Below, piece after piece: positions 1-7,174 of a stretch of 36,804 nucleotides of DNA. The stretch is from Candidatus Anaerobiospirillum merdipullorum (lineage in GTDB: Bacteria; Pseudomonadota; Gammaproteobacteria; Enterobacterales; Succinivibrionaceae), in NCBI GenBank assembly GCA_018883895.1, contig JAHLFG010000071.1, forward strand, positions 1 through 36,804. Reading direction: 5' to 3'. Each line of letters starts with the position of its first letter. Positions within the stretch are counted from its first letter, which is position 1. Position numbers and translations under genes: made by a program. The notes beneath the pieces are model-generated. The model had not been told where the DNA came from. It did no database searches and worked only from the letters and a program-made list of their open reading frames with translations.

Positions 1-2446
1 GATCATGATTATCATCGTCTTTGGCATAAATGCTAAAGGTGCCGCCAGTACCATCTAACTCCTGCACTCTCAGCTTTTTGATGTCGCCTTCAAATTCACC
101 AATGCCACTATTAATAGCGTCGACACTGTCGAAGGCAAAGTCCATGCGCATATAGCGGGTATCAACCACGCCACCTTGGTTGAGCGTTAGATGATAGATG
201 CCGTTATCGACCGTGGTATATTTACCGGCCTTCTGGTAGGCATAACGGATGCCTTCGTATTTACTATTCGTAGCTAAGCTAGCAAGATCAAGGTCATTGA
301 CTTTATCTGGTTCATACTTTTTGGTGTCGTTACCATCATAATAACCATAGTTGACCGTAACATATTTTTCTTCATCTTTATCGAAAACCTTAAGATTGTA
401 CTGATCGCTAAAGTCAATCTTGGCATAATTATCGGTATTCGTGGCATCGCCTTCGATTGTCACCTGACCGCCATCACCATAAATAATGGTTGTCGGTATT
501 TCTTCTAACCCCGCTACCGTCGTATTAAACTTTTCATAGATCAGATCATTGTTCCAGCCTTTCCAATTCTTCTGCATATACCAAGTAGCACCATTACTTA
601 AGGATAGCTGTACATTGCCGCCTAAGGAATTCTGTTCTAGCTTCTTCTGGTAATCATTCCATGCTGTGAATTTGTTATAATTACCAGTTACTGGTGATTG
701 AAATTCAATGGTTTCTTCTTTGCCAATGCGATGGCGCTCATAGATATTGCCGTAGAGTACAGATTTTTCATTGGTAAGTGTGATCTCTACCGTTGACTGA
801 TTAACTGTGCCTCCTATATCTTGCCATTTATCGTTTTCATCGCCATCAAATTTTTTTACAGTATTTGAACCTGCGTCAGAACCGTTCAAAGAGCTGGCAA
901 CAATATCGCCGCGGATATCAAAGTAACCTGATTTACCTTCATCGGTTACACTAATAGCAGAACCATGCAGAGATAAGATGGCATTTTCTAAGTTGATATT
1001 ATTTGAGTTGTTCAATTGGTCAATGTAGGTATCCCACCGAGCTTGCCAATCGTCATCCCCAACATAGTTAGGAGTACTGGCTTCTTCAGAGTTTTTCGTT
1101 ACGGTCTCATCTTCTTTCACGAATAAGATATTTTCACCATTCTTCTGTTTAACAGACAAACCCCAAATCCGTGAGACTCTATCATCTTGAGATGCATTGA
1201 TTGTAATCGTGCCCTGCTTTAGGAAATCAAATATACCTAAGGATGCTGATGAACTGACAGCACTGATGGTTTTATTGTTATCAAAAGCCTTTACGACAAT
1301 ATCGGCACCGTTTTCAAATTCGGTAGTCCCACCTTCGTTATGGTATAAACCGAAGACTGCGCCATCGCCAGCATTTAGATTAGTATTAGTTAAATCTTGA
1401 CGACCTTTTTGCGTAACGCTTATAGTTGCAAAATCTTTAAAAGTTATCTTGCCAAGGGCTTGAGCTAAGTCAGTTTTTTTCTCTTCGTAAAATAAAGTTT
1501 CTCCATATTTATCACTAGTAATTACATTTGTACCGAAGGCGTTGTAAACGCCGGCAGCTACACTTAGATGTTGCGTGCCATCATCATAACTACTGCTTGA
1601 TCCCCCATAGAAAGAGAAATCACTGGCAAGAAAGGCCTCTTGTGTAAAGGTGATATTCTTTCGTTTATTGGATAAGGACAGACCAAAGTCGCTAGTACCT
1701 TGACCACCATTATGAATTTTTACGAGGTGGTTTTGAGTAATAACGTTTACTTTAGATGCAAAAATATAATACTTAAGATCATTAAGATGAGGTTTATCGC
1801 CGTAGTTAAAATCAGCATAATCAAAAAATGATAAGGCTGTTGTATTATCTGTGTGAGGCTGGCCGTCTGCGTCTGTTCCGTCCTTGCTAAAATCATACTT
1901 CAGCGTCCAGGGATCACCACTCTCAGTTTTAAGCAGATAGATGCCGTTATCATATGAAACATCTCTAGTATCAGCTGATGCCTCTAGCTGCACCCTGCCA
2001 GGATTCACCTTACCCGATGGATTTGATTTTTCAGTGCGCATAAACGAGATCAAGTCGTTCGGTGCGGAGTCTTCAGTTAGTTTAAAGGCATCATCTGAAA
2101 TTTCATCTGAAATTTCATCTAAAGAGATCGTTCCGGTATATATATATAATGGTGCTTGGCCACTACCATTTTCTTGCATCGTTTGAGCTAGGTCCATGGC
2201 TGTCATCATTTCATCAGTAATATAATCATATTTGCTGTAATCTTCAGTTACTTGAGTGGCATTAATAGTCATTTTAGCTGCAAAGGATGCTGAGCTAAAG
2301 GCCAAGGCACAGGCTAAAGCCAGCGGAGTTAGCTTAAATAGCTTTTCTACACGAGAAGGTCGACAAGCGTGTTGGGTGGGGTAGATTTCTTTTAATTTCA
2401 AATAGTTAGCAGAAAAATCTGCCGCATATAGTCTCTTCTGATTCAT
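1..2446 (-). CDS. Large secreted surface protein, N-terminal part (autotransporter-type candidate), cut by window edge
   Basis: An uninterrupted frame runs on the minus strand from an ATG at 2444-2446 to the left edge, giving 815 codons with no stop; the C-terminus lies outside the window. Residues 1-35 form a polar, basic extension (starts MNQKRLYAAD), followed by a hydrophobic core (about 40-55) ending SSASFAA, which looks like a signal peptidase I site near residue 57. The mature part is rich in Asn, Asp, Ser, Thr, Gly and aromatic residues in short alternating stretches, as in beta-helical passengers of type V secreted proteins; it has one Cys, in the signal region only. A DEIS tandem sits near 2095-2120. 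I cannot see a beta-barrel, so autotransporter is inference; a different large adhesin is possible. The region is clearly richer in A+T than the genes to its right, suggesting a different history. Confidence 0.75.
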   Translation of the reverse strand, partial: MNQKRLYAADFSANYLKLKEIYPTQHACRPSRVEKLFKLTPLALACALAFSSASFAAKMTINATQVTEDYSKYDYITDEMMTAMDLAQTMQENGSGQAPLYIYTGTISLDEISDEISDDAFKLTEDSAPNDLISFMRTEKSNPSGKVNPGRVQLEASADTRDVSYDNGIYLLKTESGDPWTLKYDFSKDGTDADGQPHTDNTTALSFFDYADFNYGDKPHLNDLKYYIFASKVNVITQNHLVKIHNGGQGTSDFGLSLSNKRKNITFTQEAFLASDFSFYGGSSSSYDDGTQHLSVAAGVYNAFGTNVITSDKYGETLFYEEKKTDLAQALGKITFKDFATISVTQKGRQDLTNTNLNAGDGAVFGLYHNEGGTTEFENGADIVVKAFDNNKTISAVSSSASLGIFDFLKQGTITINASQDDRVSRIWGLSVKQKNGENILFVKEDETVTKNSEEASTPNYVGDDDWQARWDTYIDQLNNSNNINLENAILSLHGSAISVTDEGKSGYFDIRGDIVASSLNGSDAGSNTVKKFDGDENDKWQDIGGTVNQSTVEITLTNEKSVLYGNIYERHRIGKEETIEFQSPVTGNYNKFTAWNDYQKKLEQNSLGGNVQLSLSNGATWYMQKNWKGWNNDLIYEKFNTTVAGLEEIPTTIIYGDGGQVTIEGDATNTDNYAKIDFSDQYNLKVFDKDEEKYVTVNYGYYDGNDTKKYEPDKVNDLDLASLATNSKYEGIRYAYQKAGKYTTVDNGIYHLTLNQGGVVDTRYMRMDFAFDSVDAINSGIGEFEGDIKKLRVQELDGTGGTFSIYAKDDDNHD

Positions 2447-3244
2447 TTTTACAATCCCTGAAAATTATTAACCACGTATCACAAATATTTTGAAAAATTT
2501 ATCTTCATCTTTTATCAAAGATAAAGCTCAAATAAAAGTGAGCGTAGTCACAATATGATATTTTACAAAGAGTTTTTAATTTAGTAGTACATTGGTTTAA
2601 TGCGCAATTTTATTTGATAGCATATTCTCTAACGCGTAATGCCTTGCATGTTGATAGCTTTAAAGCAAGCCTCTTTTGCGCTCTTTTTATCGCTACCGCA
2701 TTCATGATTTCCTGATGGGGCATTACTTATAATCCTCCCCTAAGCAGGATTACCATGCTTAAGCCCAAATGTATAATGTAGTTGTACTTTGATCGTCGGG
2801 CGTTTAATTAAGCGCTCACGTCAAAGATAATTATACCACTAGTGACCACTTTTTAAGCGGGTTGCAGTTGCTTGCGGACAATAAAGTGCAGTCTGTAAGC
2901 TTTGTCAGTCGCGGTGAAAGCTGTCGCTTCCATCTAAGTTCTCTGCCGATTGCAACTGCTAAATTGTGGCTGGATTTATCAAAAAGCCAACTGCGCCGAT
3001 CCTTAAGCTAGCAACAGCTTTCGTGGGGCAATGACGCGTAGACCGCATTGATTTTCTCTCAGGGCAGCATCGTGGTGGCGTAAGGGTGAACGATGGCGAT
3101 TAGTCAAATTGTAGCCACATGGCGGTATATAGTCCTGTTAATGATGACTTTGATGGCAACTTAGCGTTAGCCGATGCCCGTTGCCGTAGCTAAGGGTTAC
3201 CGTGGCCTGTCCGGTATCAGGGCAGGCCCGAGGATCATGGGAAT
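2447..3244. other. 800-base gap without intact gene; possible decayed coding remnant
   Basis: No complete gene is visible between the surface-protein gene and the ATPase gene. The part next to 2447 is AT-rich and probably carries the promoter of the surface-protein gene. From 2808 to about 3005 a plus-strand frame stays open for some 65 codons without a start codon (it includes SGLQLLADNK and LWLDLSKSQLRRSLS), then ends in a stop. Further coding-like stretches occur in other frames to about 3200 (for example SPVNDDFDGNLALADARCRS, ending at a stop near 3193). This looks like a gene eroded by frameshifts and stops, but I do not recognise the family and cannot exclude noncoding DNA. Confidence 0.3.
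3204..3228 (-). terminator. Hairpin downstream of the metal ATPase gene
   Basis: Arms 3204-3212 and 3220-3228 pair over 9 bases with one G-T pair and a 7-base loop, starting 16 bases beyond the ATPase stop codon on the minus strand. No T run follows, so intrinsic termination is uncertain. Confidence 0.3.
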
Positions 3245-5149
3245 CTAAATAAATTTGCGGTCATAGAGCAAGGCGGCAATTAAGACCACCAGGCAGGATC
3301 CGGCGTTGTGCACCAAGGCGCCGGTGACCGGGGTGAGCACTTGCATTAATGACAGCACAATGGCCAGCGCATTAATAAACATTGATAGGGTGATACTAAA
3401 TTTGATGGTGGCCACGGTGGCATTGGCCAGGCGTTTAAGATAAGCGACCTTGGTTAAATTATCGTCCATCAGGGCAATATCAGCCGCCTCGATAGCAATA
3501 TCGCTACCCATGGTGCCCATGGCCACGCCCACGTCGGCAAGTTTAAGTGCTGGGGCATCGTTCACCCCATCGCCAATCATGCAGACGATATGCCCAGTTT
3601 GTTGTAGCTGTTGCAATTGCGCCACCTTCTGCCCCGGGAGCAAATGAGCCTTAACTTCACTGATCCCGGCACGGGCGGCAAAATACGCGGCCGTTTGCGC
3701 ATTATCGCCGGTAAGTAAGATGGTGGTGGTGTGCATAGCTTTAAGGGCGGTAAGCATGGCTTGTGCCTGCGGGCGCAAGACATCGCTTAAAGCAAGGAGA
3801 CCGACGGTTTTACCATCTACGGCCACTAAGAGCGTGGCTTTACCTTGCTGCTGCAAGTGGGTTAAAGCACTCTGTGCGCCCTCTGGTAGCGTAAGCTTCC
3901 GTTCTTGCCAGAAGCTGACATTGCCACAATAGATTTGCCGTGTATCAAGTTTAGCGCTAATGCCACGGCCGGGGACTAAGGTAAATTCGGTCACCTCCGG
4001 CAAGGCAAGTTGTTGCTTCTTTACATAAGCGACAATGGCCTTGGCCAAAGGATGCTCGCTTTTACTTTCGGCAGCGGCAGTGAGGATTAATAAATCTTGT
4101 GCGCTTAAGTCTTGCACGAGGGGCAATACATCCGTCACCGTCAGGCGCCCATAGGTCAAAGTGCCGGTTTTATCGAGGGCAATGGTATCAACCTTGCCCA
4201 TTTTCTCTAAAGCCTGCCCGGATTTAATGATGACGCCATGTTTGCTCGCCTGTCCGATGGCCGCCATGATGGCGGTGGGGGTGGCCAAGACCAAGGCACA
4301 GGGGCAGAAAACCACCAAGATGGTCACCGCGGTGACGATATTGCCGCTTATAAGATAAGCTAAGATGGCAATTAACAGGGCGATGGGCACCAAGTAACTT
4401 GCCACCTTATCGGCAATGCGTTGCATTGGGGCTTGCTGCTGTTTAGCGGCCTTAATGAGCGCAATGAGCTTACTTAAGGAGCTGTCTTGGCCCACATGCG
4501 TGGCGCAAATATCGATGGCCCCCAGGCAATTGATGGTGCCACAAAAGACCTCATCACCGACCTTTTTATCCACCGGCAGGGACTCTCCGGTCATAATTGA
4601 CTCATCGACGGCGCTCTGGCCGCTTATAATCTTGCCATCCACCGCAATCTTTTCCCCGGGCAAAATGCGTATGGTATCACCGCGCACAATGCGTGTTGCG
4701 GCGACCATGGTGGTTGCACCCCCGCGCACAAGCCGCGCGCTAGTGGGGGTGAGGGCAATGAGCTGTTTTAAGCCCTTTTGCGCACGTTTGGTGGTGGCTT
4801 CCTCAAGTAAGGCGCCTAAGGCCATGATAAAAGCCACCTCACCTGCTGCAAAGATCTCCCCAATGGCAATGGCTGCCCACATCGCCATGCAGATAAGCAA
4901 GGCAGAGGAAATTTTGGCCATGCCTTGATGGTAAATTAACCGGTAAATGGCCAAGTACATCAAGGGCAGCCCACAGATAATGATGGCCACCCACGAAAGG
5001 TCAAAGGGTAGCTCGATAAAAGAGTTAGCATCATGCCCCAAGGCGCCTTGTATATGCGGGATGAGGTCGTAAAGTAGGCAGATGCCGGCTAGCAAAGTTA
5101 AAGGCAGGCCGGAGAGTAGGGTGTTGAGGTTTTTTAACAGCTGTGCCAT
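3245..5149 (-). CDS. P1B-type heavy-metal translocating ATPase
   Basis: A 634-residue inner-membrane pump that couples ATP hydrolysis to movement of a soft or transition metal ion. Visible motifs: TGES (187-190) of the actuator domain, the transmembrane CPC (282-284) that binds metal, DKTGTLT (phosphorylated Asp 326), SEHPLAKA (the P1B HP motif, near 366) and GDGVNDAP near the C-terminus. The last helix carries ALVHNAGS, unlike the typical MSS of Cu+ pumps or the ZntA end, so the metal cannot be named; Zn, Cd, Mn or Fe are all open. There is no N-terminal metal-binding domain with CxxC; the protein starts at the first membrane helices. The ATG has a GGAGGTG box just upstream. The gene diverges from a TetR regulator, which probably controls it. 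Confidence 0.93.
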   Translation of the reverse strand: MAQLLKNLNTLLSGLPLTLLAGICLLYDLIPHIQGALGHDANSFIELPFDLSWVAIIICGLPLMYLAIYRLIYHQGMAKISSALLICMAMWAAIAIGEIFAAGEVAFIMALGALLEEATTKRAQKGLKQLIALTPTSARLVRGGATTMVAATRIVRGDTIRILPGEKIAVDGKIISGQSAVDESIMTGESLPVDKKVGDEVFCGTINCLGAIDICATHVGQDSSLSKLIALIKAAKQQQAPMQRIADKVASYLVPIALLIAILAYLISGNIVTAVTILVVFCPCALVLATPTAIMAAIGQASKHGVIIKSGQALEKMGKVDTIALDKTGTLTYGRLTVTDVLPLVQDLSAQDLLILTAAAESKSEHPLAKAIVAYVKKQQLALPEVTEFTLVPGRGISAKLDTRQIYCGNVSFWQERKLTLPEGAQSALTHLQQQGKATLLVAVDGKTVGLLALSDVLRPQAQAMLTALKAMHTTTILLTGDNAQTAAYFAARAGISEVKAHLLPGQKVAQLQQLQQTGHIVCMIGDGVNDAPALKLADVGVAMGTMGSDIAIEAADIALMDDNLTKVAYLKRLANATVATIKFSITLSMFINALAIVLSLMQVLTPVTGALVHNAGSCLVVLIAALLYDRKFI

Positions 5150-5221
5150 GGCTACACCTCCACTGAGTTAATTGTGGATAAAGATCTGGTGGCGCTATTT
5201 AAGCTTGCTACAATTAGTTCA

Positions 5222-5242
5222 TTAGCAAACACTTTGTTTGCT
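5222..5242. promoter_or_regulatory. Candidate operator 1 between the ATPase and TetR genes
   Basis: AGCAAAC (5224-5230) and GTTTGCT (5236-5242) form a perfect 7-base inverted repeat with a 5-base spacer. The sequence TTAGCAAACA at 5222-5231 recurs at 5299-5308. It lies 75-93 bases upstream of the ATPase start, where a repressor would act. Confidence 0.5.
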
Positions 5243-5294
5243 TTTATCCTAAAGCCTCGGTGGGGGTAAAAACAGAGACAAAAGTGCTTAAACG

Positions 5295-5310
5295 TTTGTT
5301 AGCAAACAAA
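5295..5310. promoter_or_regulatory. Candidate operator 2 upstream of the TetR gene
   Basis: TTTGTTAGCAAACAAA is a near-perfect 16-base palindrome (two central mismatches) that contains the second copy of TTAGCAAACA. It lies 36 bases before the regulator ATG, so autoregulation is likely. Confidence 0.5.
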
Positions 5311-5346
5311 AATAACTAAGTGTACGGTAAGGGGGAGTTTGGGACT

Positions 5347-5964
5347 ATGGATCGGCGGCAGCAAAAGACGCAGGCGGCAATTTTTCAGGCATTTACGCAG
5401 CTACTTGCCAAGCGCAGTTACAGTCGCATCACGGTGCAAAATATCATTGATAGCGCCAATATCGGTCGTACCACCTTTTATGCGCACTTTAAAACCAAGG
5501 ATGAGCTTTTGCAGGCGCTGTGTGCGCATTTGCTCTCCCACATCATGGTCAGCGTGCAAGATAAGAGCCACACCCATGGGCAAAAGGCCCCGCTTTCTTT
5601 GTGCCGCCATTTATTGCAGCATTTGCAGGAAAACGATCATCAAGTCTTGACCTTGTTAACTTGCGATCGCAGTGAAATCTTTTTGCGCTATTTTAAACAT
5701 GGCCTCAAAGATCTCTTTGGCGCGCAACTAACCGTAAGACCGCCTGCCATCGCCTCTCAAGTGCCGCTTGACTTGGTGATAAATCACGTATCTTCAAGTT
5801 TCGTTGATCTGGTGTTGTGGTGGCTACAGGGCGGGCGGGTGTACAGCCCGGCGCAATTGGACCGCTATTTTGCTGATTTGATGGCGCCGTTGTTAAGTAC
5901 TTTACCGCGGGTAAAAACAACGGAGGGAAGCGTCAGCTTCCCTCGTACGGATGATGGAATTTAA
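5347..5964 (+). CDS. TetR/AcrR family transcriptional regulator
   Basis: A 205-residue DNA-binding regulator. The N-terminal helix-turn-helix is clear: residues about 15-55 include ITVQNIIDSANIGRTTFYAHF, the usual TetR recognition helix with the TTFYxHF signature. The C-terminal ligand domain has no recognisable family. A GTG nine codons upstream (5320) is possible, but the ATG at 5347 has a strong AAGGGGGAG box about 10 bases before it, so I prefer it. The gene diverges from the metal ATPase and two related palindromes lie in the gap. Metal pumps are more often controlled by MerR, ArsR or CsoR proteins, so this pairing is less usual; the inducing ligand is unknown. The 3' end of the gene holds the terminator of the convergent HIT gene. 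Confidence 0.88.
   Translation: MDRRQQKTQAAIFQAFTQLLAKRSYSRITVQNIIDSANIGRTTFYAHFKTKDELLQALCAHLLSHIMVSVQDKSHTHGQKAPLSLCRHLLQHLQENDHQVLTLLTCDRSEIFLRYFKHGLKDLFGAQLTVRPPAIASQVPLDLVINHVSSSFVDLVLWWLQGGRVYSPAQLDRYFADLMAPLLSTLPRVKTTEGSVSFPRTDDGI
5911..5944 (-). terminator. Intrinsic terminator of the HIT gene, inside the TetR coding end
   Basis: Perfect 9-base arms GAGGGAAGC (5923-5931) and GCTTCCCTC (5936-5944) enclose a 4-base loop. Read on the minus strand, the stem is followed by TTGTTTTTAC. It therefore suits transcription arriving from the HIT gene, although it lies within the last codons of the regulator gene on the other strand. Confidence 0.75.
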
Positions 5965-5970
5965 GGTAAA

Positions 5971-6396
5971 TTAAATGCCCAGCTTTTCTTTGTATTGGGC
6001 AACCATCTTGGCATATTCTTCATCCGATAAGGTGACTTCCTCTAAACCCTTGTCCCAGAAGAAGTGCCCCCACTGCAAGCCGTCCTTGTATTTGGGCACA
6101 ATATGCATATGCACATGCGGCACGCCATCACCAAAGATGCCGTAATTAATCTTATCGGGATGGAAGAGCTCCATGCAGGCCTTGGCGGCGGCGGCGACAT
6201 CGGCAAAATAGCCTTCACGCTCTTGTGGGGTCATTTCAAACACTTCCTGACGGTGAGTGCCTAAGGCCACGACAATACGGCCCAAATGATTTTGATTCTT
6301 GAGCACAAATAAAGTGGAGCCATGAGGTAATTTACCCACTTCAATGAGCAACTTATGGCGCGTTTCGTTCTGCACATCACAATACATGCACGACAT
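5971..6396 (-). CDS. HIT-family nucleotide hydrolase/transferase
   Basis: A 141-residue protein with the histidine-triad motif HVHMH (His 94, 96 and 98 in GVPHVHMHIVPK), the active site of HIT enzymes, which hydrolyse or transfer nucleoside monophosphates from adenylated substrates. The N-terminal CMYC pair (3 and 6) occurs in several HIT branches, where it can bind zinc with other residues. The length suits the Hint/Fhit-like group; the exact substrate is not readable. The ATG at 6396 follows AAGGAG by 7 bases. The stop lies 6 bases from the convergent TetR stop, and the terminator reaches into that gene. A palindrome lies in its promoter region. Confidence 0.92.
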   Translation of the reverse strand: MSCMYCDVQNETRHKLLIEVGKLPHGSTLFVLKNQNHLGRIVVALGTHRQEVFEMTPQEREGYFADVAAAAKACMELFHPDKINYGIFGDGVPHVHMHIVPKYKDGLQWGHFFWDKGLEEVTLSDEEYAKMVAQYKEKLGI

Positions 6397-6430
6397 GACA
6401 ATCTCCTTAAATGAGGTTTAACCCAGCATA

Positions 6431-6444
6431 ACTGGTATACCAGT
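6431..6444. promoter_or_regulatory. Perfect palindrome upstream of the HIT gene
   Basis: ACTGGTATACCAGT is a perfect 14-base palindrome centred about 41 bases upstream of the HIT start codon. Its position suits an operator overlapping the promoter or early leader; the binding protein is unknown. Confidence 0.4.
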
Positions 6445-6511
6445 GCATTGTAAGCGTTTGCGCAGACCTAGGCTGTGATCCTAGCTACAAAATGCCATTA
6501 AAAAGCGCAAG

Positions 6512-7006
6512 TTAGAGTTGGCGTTGGAGCACATCCTGAATTAAGGTAAAGCCGTTTTCAAAGGTGATGGTGCGCTCACGTACTTTGTCAAAGCCGCGCT
6601 TTAAGTAAAAATCGATGGCTTGATTATGGCGATTGACATTGACCTCAAGCACGCAGGGGGCGGGGTGAATGGCTTTTATATGCGCAACTATCTTCTCCAA
6701 CAGCGCGCTGCCGATGCCTTGATGCTGTTTGCGGCTTAAGACATAGATTTTGGGCATATGAAAGAGATCGGGGCCTTCAGGTTGCACACAGGCATAGCCA
6801 CAGTCCTCACCATCGGCAGTGGCAATAAAGAAAATTTGTCCGGCGGCAAGGGAGATGTCAACTGCAGATTGGGAGTAGCTTAAATCCTCCAAATAATCAA
6901 TCTGCTCGGTAGTCAACACGCCTGCAAAAGCTTGCGGGACGGTGATGGCCGCTAATTCCTTAATGGCGCTTAAATCACACAATTGTGCCTGGCGGATGGT
7001 GAACAT
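6512..7006 (-). CDS. GNAT-family N-acetyltransferase
   Basis: A 164-residue acyl-CoA dependent acetyltransferase, cytoplasmic. The acetyl-CoA binding motif A is visible as SRKQHQGIGSALLEKI (about residues 90-105, Q-x-x-G-I-G), preceded by the beta-4 strand KIYVL, and motif B follows with ASN-like VNVNRHNQAIDFYLKRGF (about 120-140), typical of the RimI/YjaB-like group. The substrate, small molecule or protein N-terminus, cannot be told. ATG at 7006 has GGAG a few bases upstream. It lies between carB and the HIT gene on the same strand, about 170 bases past the carB stop, with the carAB terminator in between, so it is probably transcribed separately. Confidence 0.88.
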   Translation of the reverse strand: MFTIRQAQLCDLSAIKELAAITVPQAFAGVLTTEQIDYLEDLSYSQSAVDISLAAGQIFFIATADGEDCGYACVQPEGPDLFHMPKIYVLSRKQHQGIGSALLEKIVAHIKAIHPAPCVLEVNVNRHNQAIDFYLKRGFDKVRERTITFENGFTLIQDVLQRQL

Positions 7007-7117
7007 GATGCAATCTCCACTGTTTTTTACGTAATATCATGCCTTTGAGCGCTTTTCACGGCTCTTAGTGCAAATTTGTCGGAGAGATCATGTTTTTTCG
7101 TGCTTTACGGTGCTAAA

Positions 7118-7149
7118 AGCACACGGCCCAAGACGATGCTTGGGCCGTG
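7118..7149 (-). terminator. Intrinsic terminator of carAB
   Basis: Perfect 11-base arms (7122-7132 and 7139-7149, CACGGCCCAAG / CTTGGGCCGTG) with a 6-base loop lie 25 bases beyond the carB stop. On the minus strand the stem runs into TGCTTTTAGCA, a short T tract. Confidence 0.8.
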
Positions 7150-7174
7150 AAGAAAGTTAGGTAAAAGCTAGGCT

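Noticed and set aside
2095-2120. Short tandem repeat inside the surface-protein gene
   Set aside because: Only two copies of a 12-base unit (encoding DEIS); in frame and too short to be called a repeat element.
4416-4928. 170-codon open frame on the plus strand
   Set aside because: It is the antisense shadow of the metal ATPase gene, which has clear motifs; the translation has no recognisable domain.
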